Assembly (NCBI GenBank): GCA_030068075.1
Contig: CM057823.1
Span: forward strand, 12,992,485-13,056,484
Length of the DNA: 64,000 nt
Reading direction: 5' to 3'
DNA from: Paguma larvata
Taxonomy: Eukaryota > Chordata > Mammalia > Carnivora > Viverridae
The first letter of the stretch is position 1. Each line of letters begins with the position of its first letter. Both the position numbers and the translations under genes were made by a program. Under the pieces are notes generated by a model. It saw only the letters and a program-made list of their open reading frames with translations. It was not told the DNA's origin and did not search any database. Shown here piece after piece: positions 29,871 to 41,569 of this stretch.

Positions 29871-31258
29871 ATAGATTATGACATATATCATATACATGAT
29901 ATATCTATATTTAATTCCTCTAAGAGTAATACATTTTGCTGTATCTGCCTTCTCTATCTCATATATATGCATACATGAATATACGCATACACTTTTTTCC
30001 CCTAAACTTGCTCTTAGGACTTCCACGAAGCACCCTGGGGTCAGAGTCTAGGGATCCTGCAGGAGGTCAGGGGTTTGGCAGCTTCACTGCAGAATTTGAG
30101 GCAGAGGCAGCAGTCAGCCTCTTGGGGTTTTCCCTCAGGGTGAGAAACTAAGAGCAACAAAAGTCTGTTATGAACACAGAAGAGAAAAAAATCCTAGATT
30201 TTCTCAAGGTTGTAAACCAGTTCCGAAATATAGTGAGGTCTACAAGACTCCAGTGCTCACGGACCTCTGACAATGTGGAGCAAGGTCTGGAGAGAACGTT
30301 ATGTCGGAGCAGACGAGAACGGCTGGGGAGCGAGCGGGAAGACCAGCTGTGTTGGCATGTTGGGGGCGGGTGTGGAGGGGGTGTGTGTCGGGGGGTCTGT
30401 AGAGAATCTCCGGTTGGTCTCAAGGACCCCGCTGGAAAGGAAGCAGGGAAGACACAGCCACTCCTCCAGGACACAAGGATGAATGTTTAGAATAATGACC
30501 CCTTGACCCTCCAAGATCTTCCATGAGAAGAAAAGATTTGTTTTGCTGGCTTTAGGTAGGGAAAGTAATTTAAATACTGTAGGGACTTGCCCTGATAAAT
30601 ACTGAAATCAAGGTGAACCTTACATAGATATTCAGAAGGCACCCTCCCACGGCATGTGGGTCACCAAGCTCTGGGTCTGTTTCCTCATCCGTCAACAGCG
30701 CAGTCCTGAGCGACTGCTTCTCCCCTGGGCCTGCCCACCTTCCTGTGTGAAATGAAGGGTCTGGACCACGTATCTCTCAGACTTTCCCCATCCCTTGCCA
30801 TCCTGTGATTTTACACAACACATTCCCGGCAAGTACACAAATACTTGCATATAACGGGTCTTGCCTTTTTGTCCCGGGGATGGCAGTGTATTTTATGCCT
30901 GTCATCCAACTTGGTCTGAAAGTCCAGTGTGGGAAAGGCAGGGACAAAATAGTCCTGGCTCCCAGTGAGGTGTTTTTCTGGTGGCCTCCAGTTTAACCTG
31001 TTGCTTAAAAAGAAAAGCTGGCGGGGAGACTGCAGTTCTTGGATTTGATAAAAACTATAGACTCACTCCATAAACAAAAGCAAACATTCACAGACTATGT
31101 TTTTGCACAAAACTTCAGCAATTCATTGATTCCTAGAAGTCTGTCCACGGAACCAGTTTAAAAACCCCTTTGACCTGGTGACATGTGTTGGAATTTATTA
31201 ATCTCAGGGTGTATTTACCTCAATTCCCGCTCTATGTATCAATTAGAGGTCAGAAAGA
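29871..31258. other. Unique DNA, no gene recognised
   Basis: AT-rich at first (29870-30000, ATATAT and CATATA runs), then about 1.2 kb of ordinary unique DNA. The G-rich stretch 30362-30396 carries four G-runs with loops of 1, 6 and 8. ORFs up to 108 codons lie on both strands of 30.15-30.5 kb without recognised domains. Confidence 0.5.
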
Positions 31259-31460
31259 AAATTTTTTTTATGTTTACTTATTTATTTTGAGAGAGAGAGA
31301 GCGAGAGCAGAGTAGGGGCAGGGAGAGAGGGAGACAGAGGATCCAAAGCAAGCCCTGTGTTGACAGCAGAGAGCTCAGTGCGGGGCTCAAACTCATGAAC
31401 CGTGAGACCATGACCTGAGCTGGAGTCAGACACTTAACCGACTGAGCCACCCAGGTGCCC
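31259..31460 (-). mobile_element. CAN-SINE, felid type
   Basis: T-rich left end ATGTTTACTTATTTATTTTG, head end CTGAGCCACCCAGGTGCCC. It abuts the orphan plus-strand SINE tail at 31461. Confidence 0.93.
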
Positions 31461-31516
31461 TTCTCTCCTTTTCCCTTTGCCTCTCTCCCCCACTTGTGCA
31501 TGCTCTCTCTCTAAAA

Positions 31517-31559
<43 letters not shown>

Positions 31560-31562
31560 ATG
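31461..31562 (+). mobile_element. CAN-SINE 3' fragment with expanded AAAT tail
   Basis: Only the CT-rich end ('cctctctcccccacttgtgcatgctctctctc') and the A-rich tail are present. The tail has grown into (AAAT)n at 31513-31562. The head and body are missing on the left, where an antisense SINE lies. Confidence 0.8.
31513..31562. repeat. (AAAT)12 microsatellite
   Basis: Perfect AAAT units over about 48 bases, derived from the SINE tail. Confidence 0.96.
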
Positions 31563-31869
31563 AAAATAATAGATTAGTTAATGAAATTATGAAGTCTCAT
31601 ATGACAGAATACTATGCAGTGATGACAAGTCATACTAAGGGCTTTCAAATTGTTCCCTTTGGGGTCCCTTTAGAAGGTAACTAGTGGGAAATGAGGCAGA
31701 GTGGAAGAATTAGGGCGCATGTAGATAGGGCTCTGGGCCTCTATAAACCTGTGTTCATCACATAAGCTCTACTGCTCTGTGCTTTAATATCGTGAGTTTG
31801 TGTAAGATTTTATTAAGAAAAAAGAAAGGATTTTGTAACTAAAAAGATTTAAAAATTCAAAGTAATATA
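31563..31869. other. Unique DNA, no gene seen
   Basis: About 300 AT-rich bases between the SINE tail and the L1. Confidence 0.5.
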
Positions 31870-32912
31870 ATATTGCATGATGCAGAAGAATGATTACTGA
31901 TAAATGAAAAGGACCTTCTTTAAACAGAATTACCAAAGTCCAGCAAACTGAATTCAGCAGCATGTTGAAGCTATTACACACTACGACCACATGCAATTTA
32001 TCCCTGGATTTCAAGGATGGTTCAACAGACGAAAATCAACCGTTGTTACAAGACACTAACAGAATGAAGGGAAAAAAGCCCACAGGGTCATCTCAATCGA
32101 TGTGATAACATTGACAAAACTCAATAGTCTTTCATGATTAAAAAAAAAAAAACACACTCAATCAAACTAGAATAAAAAGGAAGTTCTTGAACATAATAAA
32201 GGCTACGTATGGAAATTCCACAACTAACATCATGTTTAATGGAAGGACTGAAAGCTTTTCCGTTAACATCAGGAACAAGCCCACTTTTGCCACTTCTATT
32301 TCACATATTCTTAGAAGTTCTACCCAGAGAAATTAGGCAAGAAAAAGGAAAAAAAATGTTTTCAAATTGGAAAGTAAGAAGTCAAAATTATCTGTGATGA
32401 CAGATGACATCATCTTAGATATAGGAAACCCTAAAATTATACCAAAAACGACAACAACAACAACTACTACAACAAAAGAAAAACCCTGTGAGAGCTGATA
32501 GAAAAATTCAGCAAAATTGCAGGATATAAGTTCAACATAAAAATTAGCTGCATTTCTATATACCAGCAATGAATAATCTGAAAAGGAAGTAAAGAAAATA
32601 ATTCCATTTACAATGGTATCAAAAAGATAAAATTCTTAGGAATAAATTAAGCAAGGAGGCTACAAACTGTATGCTGAACATTGTAAAATATTGCTGAAAG
32701 AACTTTAAGAAGATATAAATAAATATAAAGACACCCAGTGTTCATGGATTAGAAGACTTAATGTCGTTAAGATGACAATACTACCCAAAGTTATCTATAC
32801 ACTCAATGCAATCCCTATCAAAATCCCAATGATGTTTTCTGTGGAAATAGAAAAATCCATCCTAATATTCACATGGAATCTCAAGGACCCTGAGTAGCTG
32901 GAACAATCTTTA

Positions 32913-33102
32913 TTTTTATTTTTTTTTATTTTTTCAAGTTTATTTATTTATTTTGAGAGAGAGACAGTGAGTGGGGGAGGGACCAAGAGAGGGAGAGAGA
33001 GAATCCCAAGCAAAGCCTGATGCAGGATTCAAACCCACAAGCCACAAGATCATGACCAGAGCCAAAGTCAGATGCCCAACTGACTGAGCCACCTAGCGGC
33101 CC
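32913..33102 (-). mobile_element. CAN-SINE in L1
   Basis: T-rich start with TCAAGTTTATTTATTTATTT, head end CTGAGCCACCTAGCGGCCC. A 15-bp target duplication with one mismatch (ctggaacaatcttta / ctggagcaatcttta) is at 32898-32912 and 33103-33117. Confidence 0.96.
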
Positions 33103-33722
33103 CTGGAGCAATCTTTAAAAAGAACAAAGTTGGAAGACTCACACTTCTTGATTTTAAAACTTACTGCAAAGCTACAGTAATGAAAACTGTATGGTACTGG
33201 TATATGACAAACATATAGACCAATGGAATAAAGTAGAGAAGCCAGGAATAAGCCTTCATATCTACAGTTAATTGATTTTCCCCAAGACCATTAAATAGCA
33301 AAGGACAGTCTTTTTCAGCAAATAGTGCTGGGAAACTGGCTATCCACATGCAAAAGAATGAAGTTGGACCCTACCTTATACTACATAAAAAATTAACTCA
33401 AAGTGGATCAAAAACTTAAAAAGAAGAGTTAAAACTATAAAACTCTTAGAAAAACATCTAGGGGAAAATCTTCATGACAATAGATTTGGTAGTGATTTCT
33501 TAAATACACACTAAAAGCCAGGCAACGAAAGAAAAAATAGGTAAATTGGAGCTAATTAAAATTAAAAACGCTTGTGTGTCAAAGAACACTATCAACAGAA
33601 TGAAAAGACAACCAACAGAATGGGAGAAAGTATTTGCAAATAACATATCTAATGAGGCATTAATCAAAGAACTACAGTTCAAAAACAATAAAAAAATAAA
33701 AATTCGAAAGTGGAGAAAGGTG

Positions 33723-33842
33723 GGACACCCGGCTGGCTCAGCTGGTGGAGCGTGCGACTCGATCTCAGGGTTGTGGGTTCATGCCCCGTGTTCGTGTTCG
33801 GAGTAGAGATTACTTAAAAAAAGTAAAACCTTAAAAAAAAAA
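33723..33842 (+). mobile_element. CAN-SINE, old short subfamily, in L1
   Basis: 'ggacacccggctggctcagctgg', 'ctcagggttgtgggttcatgcccc' and 'cggagtagagattacttaaaa'. Confidence 0.88.
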
Positions 33843-34538
33843 TGAGCCAAAGTCTTGAACAGCTAGTTCTCCAAAGAAGATACACGGTCAATTAGCACAT
33901 GAAAAGATCCTAACCGTCATTAAGTCATTAGGGAAATGCAAATCAAAACCACAACAAGATACTATTTTCAGCCAATTAGGGTGGCTGTTATCCAAAAAAA
34001 TGGAAGATAACAAGTGTTGATAAAGTGTGGAGAAATAAAAGCCCCAGTTCATTGCTGGTTGGAATGTAAAGTGGTGCAGCCACTGTGGAAAACAGCCGGG
34101 TGGTTCCTCAAAATATTAAAAATAGAATTACCATATGATCCATCAATTCTCTTCCTAGGCATAGACCCAAAATAATTGAAAATGAGACCTCAAACAGATA
34201 CCCATAAACGAACACGATTCACATTAGCCAAAAGGTGGAAGCAACCCAAGTGTCCATTACAGATTTTATGGGGAGACAAAATGTGGTGTATCGACAAAAT
34301 GTAGAATAGTATTCAGGCCTTAAAAAGGAATACAATTCTGACACATGCTACGACATGGTTGGACCTTGAAAACATTATGCTAAGTGAAATAAGCCATCCA
34401 GAAAATGAGAAATCTTGTATGATTCCACTCCTATGAGGTGCTTAAAATAGGCACATTCAGAGACAGCAAGTAGAAAAGATGTTATCAGGGTCTGAGGTGA
34501 TAGGGGGAGGAGAATTTGTGTTTAAAAGTTAGGGTTTG

Positions 34539-34750
34539 GGGGCTCCTGGGTGGTTCAGTCGGTTAAGCATCCGACTTCGGCTCAGGTCATGATCTCACCG
34601 TTCATGAGTTCGAGCCCCACATTGGGCTCTGTGCCGACAGCTCAGAGCCTGGAGCCTGCTTCTGATTCTGTGTCTGCTTCTCTCTCTGCCCTCCCCCGCT
34701 CACACTCTGTCTTTCTCAAAAATAAATATTTAAAAATTAAAAAAAAATAA
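34539..34750 (+). mobile_element. CAN-SINE, felid type
   Basis: Head GGGGGCTCCTGGGTGGTTCAG and tail AAATAAATATTTAAAAATTA. It inserted at the 3' end of the L1. Confidence 0.94.
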
Positions 34751-34830
34751 AATTATGAAACGGTCATGTATACAAAAGTATATGTTATATATGTGAAGGT
34801 ATAAAGATTAATTTTAAAATGAGATAATTA

Positions 34831-35022
34831 GGAGCACTGGGTGGGTCTGTTGGTTAAGCATTGGACTCTTGATTTTGGCTCAGGTCATGGTGTCACCGTT
34901 CAAGAGTTCGAGCCCCACCTGGGGTTCTCTGCTGTCAGCACAGAGCCTGCTTCAGATCCTCTGTCTCCCTTTCTCTCTGCCCCACCTCCTTTCAAAAATA
35001 AACATTAAAAAAATAAAATAAT
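34831..35022 (+). mobile_element. CAN-SINE, felid type, diverged
   Basis: Head 'ggagcactgggtgggtctgttgg', body 'gctgtcagcacagagcctgc', tail AAAATAAACATTAAAAAAAT. Confidence 0.92.
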
Positions 35023-35545
35023 TAAAGTATTAAAATAATTGTAAAAACATTAGACTTTCACTTATTGCTATGATGGAACCAGAGTTCAGAGTCCTCATCC
35101 TATCTTAACCAAATAAAAACAAGGAAGAAAATATATCGAAAAAAAGCAAACCAGTTTTCAGGCATTAGACAACAGTGTCTTGACAGTGATCCCTAAGAGA
35201 ACGCGAATGAATGAAATGAGCCCTAAAATCACCCTCCTTATTACCTGGAGAGAATTTCCAGGTCAAAGCATAGGGAGAGGGCATCTCAACACACCCTGAG
35301 CTGAGGAGACAGAGCTGAGAATTTGGGGAGGCCAAGGCAGCTAGAATTTGCAGGGTGGAGGGCTGTAGAGGACAGAGTCGCCTGGAGAGGGCGCTCTAGA
35401 ACCTGCCAATGGTTCTGTAGATGTCTGCAGTATGCGACACCAAATGACGCTGGAGGAAGTTGTTGGGTGAGTTCTTCAAGCCGGTGGAAGTTGATGGGGG
35501 TGCTCGTTTTGTTATTTTGTTTTTAAGATCTGCTTTATTATTTTT
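35023..35545. other. Unassigned DNA, possibly old L1 5' region
   Basis: About 520 bases. The wording around 35280-35400 ('ccctgagctgaggagacagagctgag', 'gtcgcctggagagggcgctctag') is suggestive of an old L1 5' UTR, but the match is not firm. No gene is seen. Confidence 0.35.
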
Positions 35546-35709
35546 TTAATGTTTATTTATTTTTGAGGGGGGGAGGGGCAGAGAGCGTGGGAGACCGGAT
35601 CTGAAGCAGGCTCTGCGCTAACGGCAGAGAACCCCAGGTGGGGCTCGAAATCGCGATGACCTGAGCAGAAATTAGATGCTTACCTCTGTGAGCCACCACC
35701 CTGGTGCCC
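35546..35709 (-). mobile_element. CAN-SINE, felid type, shortened
   Basis: AATGTTTATTTATTTTTGAG at the left, head end GTGAGCCACCACCCTGGTGCCCC. Several small deletions in the body. Confidence 0.92.
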
Positions 35710-36010
35710 CTCTTTTATTCTTGCAACTTCTTCCAAGTTTGAAATTGTTTCAAAATAGAAAGGTGTTTTAAGTGAAAGGATGTTAAATGGTATATCATGC
35801 TAACATTTACCAAAAGAAAGGGGGAGTGTCTGTATTAAAATCACACAAAGTAGATTTCAGAGCAAAGCCTGCCACCAGAGATAAAGAGTATCTTTTTATA
35901 ACAGCAGTGGAGTCAATTTGACAAGAGCACATCACAATCCCAATCATTCGTGCACCTATGGATAATTATTTCCAATATCTTTATAAATACGGTGACAAAA
36001 TTCACATGCG
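35710..36010 (+). mobile_element. Old L1 pieces
   Basis: 35715-35765 looks like an L1M 3' tail ('gtttgaaattgtttcaaaatag'). 35820-36010 follows the endonuclease part of ORF2 ('agtagatttcagagcaaag', 'gagtcaatttgacaagagcac'). Both are strongly decayed. Confidence 0.5.
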
Positions 36011-36834
36011 CAATAAGAGGCAATTCATTATAGGCGAATTTTGTGTCTCTCTTGAGTCTCCATTCTCTGTACTATCAAGAGACAGAATACTCGAATGTAG
36101 ATATTTTCAGTCATTTCAGGTTTAAACTTGGCCATTTTATATTTTCCTTCACTCTCTACCTCTATAGAGACAATCTGAGTTCCAGGGCTTGATGTGGTGG
36201 TGACAGCTGGTCCTTCATCATGGGCTCGCCCAGGTCACTTCTGAGGTGTGCCGTTTCCCGTCTGGTCTTGTTATTGCATCTGTCTTCCAGACATACGTCC
36301 TTGGCGTCCGTATCTTAAGATGGTCTCCGGTTGTTTGTCCACACACTCTATACCCTCATCGTCATGACCATGGGCTATTCATGCTGGAGAAAAACTGAAA
36401 GGTTACCTTAGGCTAGTTTCTAAGCCTACTCCATTGGTTCACAGGGTCCCCGTAGTAAGTGGGGCATAAAACCTGTCCGCTCTTCGATTCCCATAACGTA
36501 TATGGAATTCTATCACTGCATGAGCATGAAAGAGACAGCAAGGTGCAAAGATCAAGTTAAGAGGTGAGCAGCATCTTTATCCTCTTGTAGCCTCTTTAAC
36601 TCTCTTCCTCCAGCCTAGGACTCCCTGTCTGGCCTCCCAGGGAGCAATATAGTCCAGCTCCTTATCTGCTCTCTTTTCAATCAATTGTTTATGGCACGAA
36701 TTTTAGGTTCTTTCATAGTTTTATTTTGAGACTTAAAAGCCAAGTTTTTGAAACTAAAAATTCTGTTATGTTTCCAAATGTCCATTAAAAATTGAATTTC
36801 CATTCTTTCCAGGTACTTCAGGAATAGATCATTG
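36011..36834. other. Unique DNA, no gene recognised
   Basis: About 820 bases without repeat wording or long ORFs. Confidence 0.5.
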
Positions 36835-37300
36835 ATTTAGTTTTCTTAGTAGCTTAAACCAATACATATTTATTTTCTTAATCAGAAGTCCACTTAGCTG
36901 AAGTCAAGGTGTTGGTAGGGGTGTGTGTCTTCTGGAGGCTCTAGGGGACCATCTGCTTCTTGCCTTTGGCGCCTTCTAGAGCAACCAACATCCACTGGCT
37001 TGTGGCCCCTTCCTCCTCTCCAAAGTTACCAGCACAGAGCCGAGTCCTGCTCATGCAGCCCTCTCCCTGGTTCTCTCTTCTGTCTCCCTCTTCCACTTAC
37101 CAGGATCTTGGTGATTACATCAGGTGCAGCACAATAATGTCGTCTCAAGATCAACTCATTAGCAAACTTAACTGCATCTGCAACTTCACTTCTCCTTTGC
37201 CTATTATAACCTCACATGTTCACAGGTTCCGGGAACTGGGCATGGACATCTTCATGGGGGCATTATTCTGCTCACAGGCAGGCCTAGCTTCAGCCAATGA
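36835..37300 (-). mobile_element. MaLR-type LTR (MLT1 group), antisense
   Basis: 'cagaagtccacttagctgaagtcaaggtgttggtagg', 'ggaggctctaggggacc', 'gtgattacatcagg' and 'catcttcatgggggcattattctg' follow the reverse order of an MLT1-like element. The two ORFs here (70 and 132 codons) are incidental. Confidence 0.65.
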
Positions 37301-37479
37301 GCCCAATCCATTACTCTGGCTACAATCTTTGGTGTATAGTTACAGGCATATAACCTAATCCTGGTAAACAGTCATTGGTATAGTCATAGGTGTATAGCCT
37401 AATCCAGCCCAATCAGACTGAATGTCAGCTCTAGCTAAGAACACTGGGACAGGAGGGCTCTCCCTCTTCTGAACCTGGC
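37301..37479. other. Unassigned DNA with an imperfect direct repeat
   Basis: 'ggtgtatagttacaggcatataacctaatcc' and 'ggtatagtcataggtgtatagcctaatcc' are similar neighbouring phrases at about 37331-37405. No gene. Confidence 0.4.
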
Positions 37480-38000
37480 CTGCCCAATACAGTAGCCAGC
37501 AGCTGCTAAGGTAATTGAGCATTTGAAATGCAAGCAGTGTAATTGTAAGTGTAGAATACACACTGAGCATTGAAGATTTAGCACAAAAGGAAACATACAT
37601 AAAATATGCTATTGATAATTTTTTAAAGTTTATTTATGTGTGTGCACATGTGTGCCAGGAGGGGAGGGGCAGAGAAAGAGGGAGAGAGAGAGAGAATTCC
37701 AGGCAGGCTCCGTGCTGACAGTGTGGAGCTTGAACCAATGAACTATGAGATCATGACCTGAGCTGAAACCAAGAGCCAGTCACTCAACTAACTGAGCCAC
37801 TCAAACGCCCCTGTTATCAATAATTTTTAAATGATTTCATGTTAAGATAATATTTTATAAATACTAGGTTAAACAGAATATATTATTGGAATTAATTTCA
37901 CTCTTTCCTTCTTGCTTTTTTAAAATATGACTACCAGAAACTTTTAAATCACACACTATGGCTTGTGTTGTATTTCTACTGGACAAGGCTGTTGTGAAGG
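37480..38000 (+). mobile_element. Old nonautonomous DNA-transposon-like element
   Basis: 'cccaatacagtagccagcagctgctaagg', 'tgagcatttgaaatgcaag', 'gtgtagaatacacactgagc', 'aatattttataaatactaggtt' and 'tttctactggacaaggctg' follow a widespread mammalian hAT-type MER element, whose ends are the inverted repeat CAGCGCTGTCCAATA. The 3' end is preserved and the 5' end is worn. A SINE at 37617-37811 splits it. Confidence 0.6.
37617..37811 (-). mobile_element. CAN-SINE in the DNA-transposon-like element
   Basis: TTTTTAAAGTTTATTTATGT at the left, head end CTGAGCCACTCAAACGCCCC. The flanks 'attgataatttttt / atcaataattttta' mark the target duplication. Confidence 0.92.
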
Positions 38001-40066
38001 CTGGGACTAGAAGTGAAGGTTAGGACTACTGTAGCAATTTTTGTCTGTATATGGGAAGTCGGCTTAGGATGGTTTTGCAAGTGAAGAAGGCAGAGCAGAA
38101 GGAGAAAGAAATTGGCTACTTGATAACATCACTGGGCCACTGGCTCAATCAACCATGAACCATCCAACCATGATCTTCCTTTCTAACATCCTCACAGACT
38201 TTCTATCCCCTCCTCCTTAGCCCTACAAGTCACCACTTGCCCTTCCACTCAGAGACTGCCTGTGCTAATGTTTATTCTTCCTAACTGAAGCCAACATTCT
38301 ATTCCGGAAAGTGTAACTCAAATTGTGTTGAAGTCAAAAAGTACAACAATCATTACATCATCCTGTGAGCAGCATCCAGGATGTGTTTGCTTGCAAGACA
38401 GAGCAGCGGGGAGGGGTGACTTCCCACTTCCTTCTTCTGGCACCTGTCTTGATTTCACAGTCCCTCTGGTCATCTTCAAGACTTTGGAGGATTTGATCCC
38501 TCTCCTCAGACGGCCATTGCCAACTCATTCTCATGGCATATAGCTGCCAGCTCCTTGAAGATGAAGCCCTATGGCTTCCCTTGTCGTTCTGCACTTCCTG
38601 GCCCTTTTGACCCCTTCAGCTTTGGTCTGTTCTGCAACTTCCACTGTGCAGGATTCTTTTCAATTCTATAGGACTGAGCAAGTTCATGGTCAGCACCAAC
38701 AGCTTGAGCTGCTCTGTAAGCCTCCTGTCATTGCTGTCTCCTTCCGTTCCAGTGGCCTTAAAGCTGTGTCTTCCTGGCCCCTAAGCAAAGTCTAGGGTGC
38801 CTTAGAATACTGTAGACAATTTTCAAAATTAGAATACAGCTCTGACAATAACAATACAGAAATCCCATAGGCGTAAGGTGAGAATGTCACAATAACAGAA
38901 ACAGCATGAGGCTGAAAGCAAAAGGCCACTGGAACAGCCATGTGCTCTTGCTTCAAAAGTTGTCCAAGCCTGGAAAGCTTTGCGTCCCCAAACATAATGC
39001 AAAATTTTCCGTGTCTTCAATGTTGCATTGTGCACCAGACTAACGTTGACCCAGTTTACCTTTATTTCTAGGGTGGCTTTTGTTATGGGGTAAGGGTGGG
39101 GAGGAATCACAGATATGAAATAAGGATATTCCAGGAAATTTTCTATGTAATCACATGCTAATTTTTACTAAAAAATATTTAAATTGCTTTTTAACAATTC
39201 AGAGGTTATTTCATTTATGAATAGATTTAAGATTAAAGTCATTCAGAGACTTCATGAAGACTCTATGACTTAAACAGAGGCTGTATTAGAAGTTAGAAGT
39301 GGGATTTTCCCAGTGTTTGACTGCATTATGGCCAGGGGCGCAGGACTTCCTCAAGCCCGTGGCTCACACCTCCAAGGGGTTGATATGCTGGGAAGAAAAG
39401 TCAAATGGAAAACAAAGCATGACTTGGTAATCGTCGGCCAAGTCCTCCATACTCCCAAATGTGGGTCGCATCAGTGGACATGGGTTGGAGAATGTGGCTG
39501 AGACCAGGAAGACACAGCGGGACTGTCTCTTCTCTGCCCTCTTGCCTCTAAGATGGCCTGTATAGAGCAGCCTCAAGCTAACAGAGCCACCCCATTGCAG
39601 GGAGACAGGAACAAGGACAGAGAGATTTGGCCAGGCTTGACCACTCAGGTAAGCTGAACTTGACCCTTTCTTCTGCATATTTTCTCAGCAGGCAGGATGC
39701 AGAAAGCTGCTTGGAAGAGGAAGCTGCTGCAGAGTGCCCACCACAGAGGAGCGGAAAATATGAGGGGGAGCACCATGACGCTCCTGACCTTTAAGGTATA
39801 AATGACAACTTCTAAGATGCCTCATGCTGAATCATCAATCTCCCCTCCCTTTGCATAAAGAAGAGCTGGAGAGGGGCACAAAGAGGGGCCAACATGTGAG
39901 CTGGGGGGAGTCTCCTCACTGAAAGACAATACTTAGCATAGAACCTCATACCTAGTAGTAAACTGGCAGCTATTTGCTACTTGTTTGACTGTGGAATGAG
40001 CATCTTTGTTCTTATTTATTATGGAGTTACCAACCTGGTATCTTCATGCATTGCTTCGTTGAATGT
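38001..40066. other. 2-kb unique block, no gene recognised
   Basis: The longest stretch without any recognised repeat. ORFs reach 104 codons (39364-39678 minus). The 74-codon ORF at 38571 starts with a hydrophobic run but has a poor start context. GC and CpG are ordinary. Confidence 0.5.
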
Positions 40067-40077
40067 TTGTAATTTAA

Positions 40078-40262
40078 AAAAATTTTTTAATGTTTTATTT
40101 ATTTTTGAGAGAGTGAGTACATGAGCAGGGGAGGGGCAGAGGATCCGAAGCAGGCTCTGTGCTGACAGCAGTGAGCCCAATGCAGGGCTTGAACTCCCGA
40201 ACTGCGAGATCATGACCTGAGCTGAAGTTGGACACTTAACTGACTAAGCCACCCAGAAGCCC
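40078..40262 (-). mobile_element. CAN-SINE, felid type
   Basis: AATGTTTTATTTATTTTTGA at the left, head end CTAAGCCACCCAGAAGCCC. It shares its target word ttgtaattt with the SINE that follows. Confidence 0.93.
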
Positions 40263-40282
40263 TTGTAATTTTTTTAGAGACT

Positions 40283-40468
40283 TTTTTTATTTTTAGAGAG
40301 AGAGCACATGAGTAGGAGGAAAGGGGCAGAAGGAGAAAGAGAGAGAGAGAATCTTAAGTAGGCTCCATATGGAGCCCCATGCAGGGCTCGATCCCACAAC
40401 CCTGGGATCATGTCCTGAGCTGAAATCAAGAGTTTGAAATCAACTGACTGAGCCACCCTGGAGCCCCA
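40283..40468 (-). mobile_element. CAN-SINE, older subfamily
   Basis: Body 'gatcccacaaccctgggatcatg' and head end CTGAGCCACCCTGGAGCCCC. ttgtaattt occurs before the first SINE (40067), between the two (40263) and after the second (40474). Confidence 0.92.
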
Positions 40469-40499
40469 AACATTTGTAATTTTTAAGCTATAATATCTA

Positions 40500-41080
40500 G
40501 CTCCTCCCTCCAAAGGGCTTGTAATCTAATTGAGACAATACATAAACACAAAAAATTTTATCCATAAAGATTTACTTAAATGCTGAAGAGAATAATGAAA
40601 GACATAAAGCAGCCAATGGCTGCTCTCCAGTAAGTTTTGAGGACAACACTTACTGAAGGCCTTCCAAGGAAGGATGACCACTGAGTGAAGCTGGCCAGGA
40701 AGAGGCCAGGGGAAATGAGATTTCAGCTGCAACTTATACGACAGTAGTTACAAGTTAGAAAGGAGAAAGGAAGATGGGAGAATGTTCCAGGAAAATGTAG
40801 GGAAGACCAAGGTAGATTCCAGAGACGGTGAGTAAAATCGTTTGACCAGAGCAGAGAGTTCTTCAGAATTGTGGAAGGTTGGATTGACAGGTTATGTTGG
40901 CATCACATTTTGAAGGAGTTTACATGCCAGGCTAAGGGATTTGGACTTTATTTATAGGCAATCAGAACCCACTCAAGGCTTTTAAGCAGAGTTACAACAA
41001 GATCAAAGGGGAGTTAAAAACCAAGTCTTTGGAAAATAAGGCTCAGAAGTAATGAGAGGGTAGTGTTAGGATGGTGGGTA
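40500..41080 (-). mobile_element. L2 remnant, antisense
   Basis: 'ctccctccaaagggcttgtaatctaattgagac', 'gagaatgttccaggaaaatg' and 'ggatttggactttatttataggcaat ... aaggcttttaagcagagttac' follow the reverse order of the L2 body (compare the sense L2 ends at 12955 and 47285). Confidence 0.65.
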
Positions 41081-41089
41081 TTTTTTCCC

Positions 41090-41554
41090 TTATTTTACAA
41101 ACGTTCTGCAATGATTTCGTTCTTATCATTCGAAATTATAATCGGGTCTTTTCTTGCTAAAAAGTAGAAGTAATTTTCTTCTTGGTCTCTCTATGCTGTG
41201 TTTCCTCTTCAAGAGCTTTCTTGGTTTTAAGCATTTGTTTTCAATTTGCAGTAAGTTGAGGTGTCAGACTAACTTGCTGTCCCTTTTGTGATTCCCATCC
41301 AACAGAGGGCAGACATCCCCTTACCATAGGCATAGTCTCTCCACTGCCTTTAGCTAGAGCATCCCTTGCGATGGGACATCATGAGTCACTCCTATAAACA
41401 CCTAATTAAAAAACTTTGTTTCTTTTCCTCCAAAATATCATCAGCGGAAAGGAGATGTTTTTAATTCAGTTCATGTCTCCACTCAATACACGAAGAGGAC
41501 TCATTGGCTTTTTACCGGACTCCTGTTCCGGCATATAGCACAAGGTTCCCTTCT
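41090..41554. other. Unique DNA, no gene seen
   Basis: About 460 AT-rich bases. A CTCF-like motif lies at 41299-41313. Confidence 0.5.
41299..41313 (+). promoter_or_regulatory. CTCF-like motif
   Basis: CCAACAGAGGGCAGA resembles the CTCF core (CCASYAGRKGGCRSY) with two mismatches. A motif match alone is weak evidence of binding. Confidence 0.3.
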
Positions 41555-41569
41555 AAGATGCTATGCTGG

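Larger units (their letters stand above)
31870..34538 (+). mobile_element. L1, 2.6-kb ORF2 fragment, old
   Basis: Runs from the reverse-transcriptase region ('ttatccctggatttcaaggatgg', 'aacataataaaggctacgtatgg') through the post-RT and C-terminal regions to near the 3' end. The catalytic segment near 32397 encodes V-M-T-D-D, keeping the two aspartates but with the preceding F-A changed. SINEs at 32913-33102 and 33723-33842 split it. Confidence 0.83.

Noticed and set aside
30362..30396. G-quadruplex candidate in unique DNA
   Set aside because: Loops of 6 and 8 bases exceed or touch the usual limit. Weaker than the two L1 tracts reported.
35381..35396. CTCF-like CTGGAGAGGGCGCTC
   Set aside because: Two mismatches at important positions, and it lies in a possible old L1 segment. 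Not reported as a site.
38571..38795. 74-codon ORF with a signal-peptide-like start (MASLVVLHFLALLTPSALVC)
   Set aside because: The start codon context is weak (C at -3), and there are no known domain, splice sites or conserved features. Short hydrophobic starts arise by chance.
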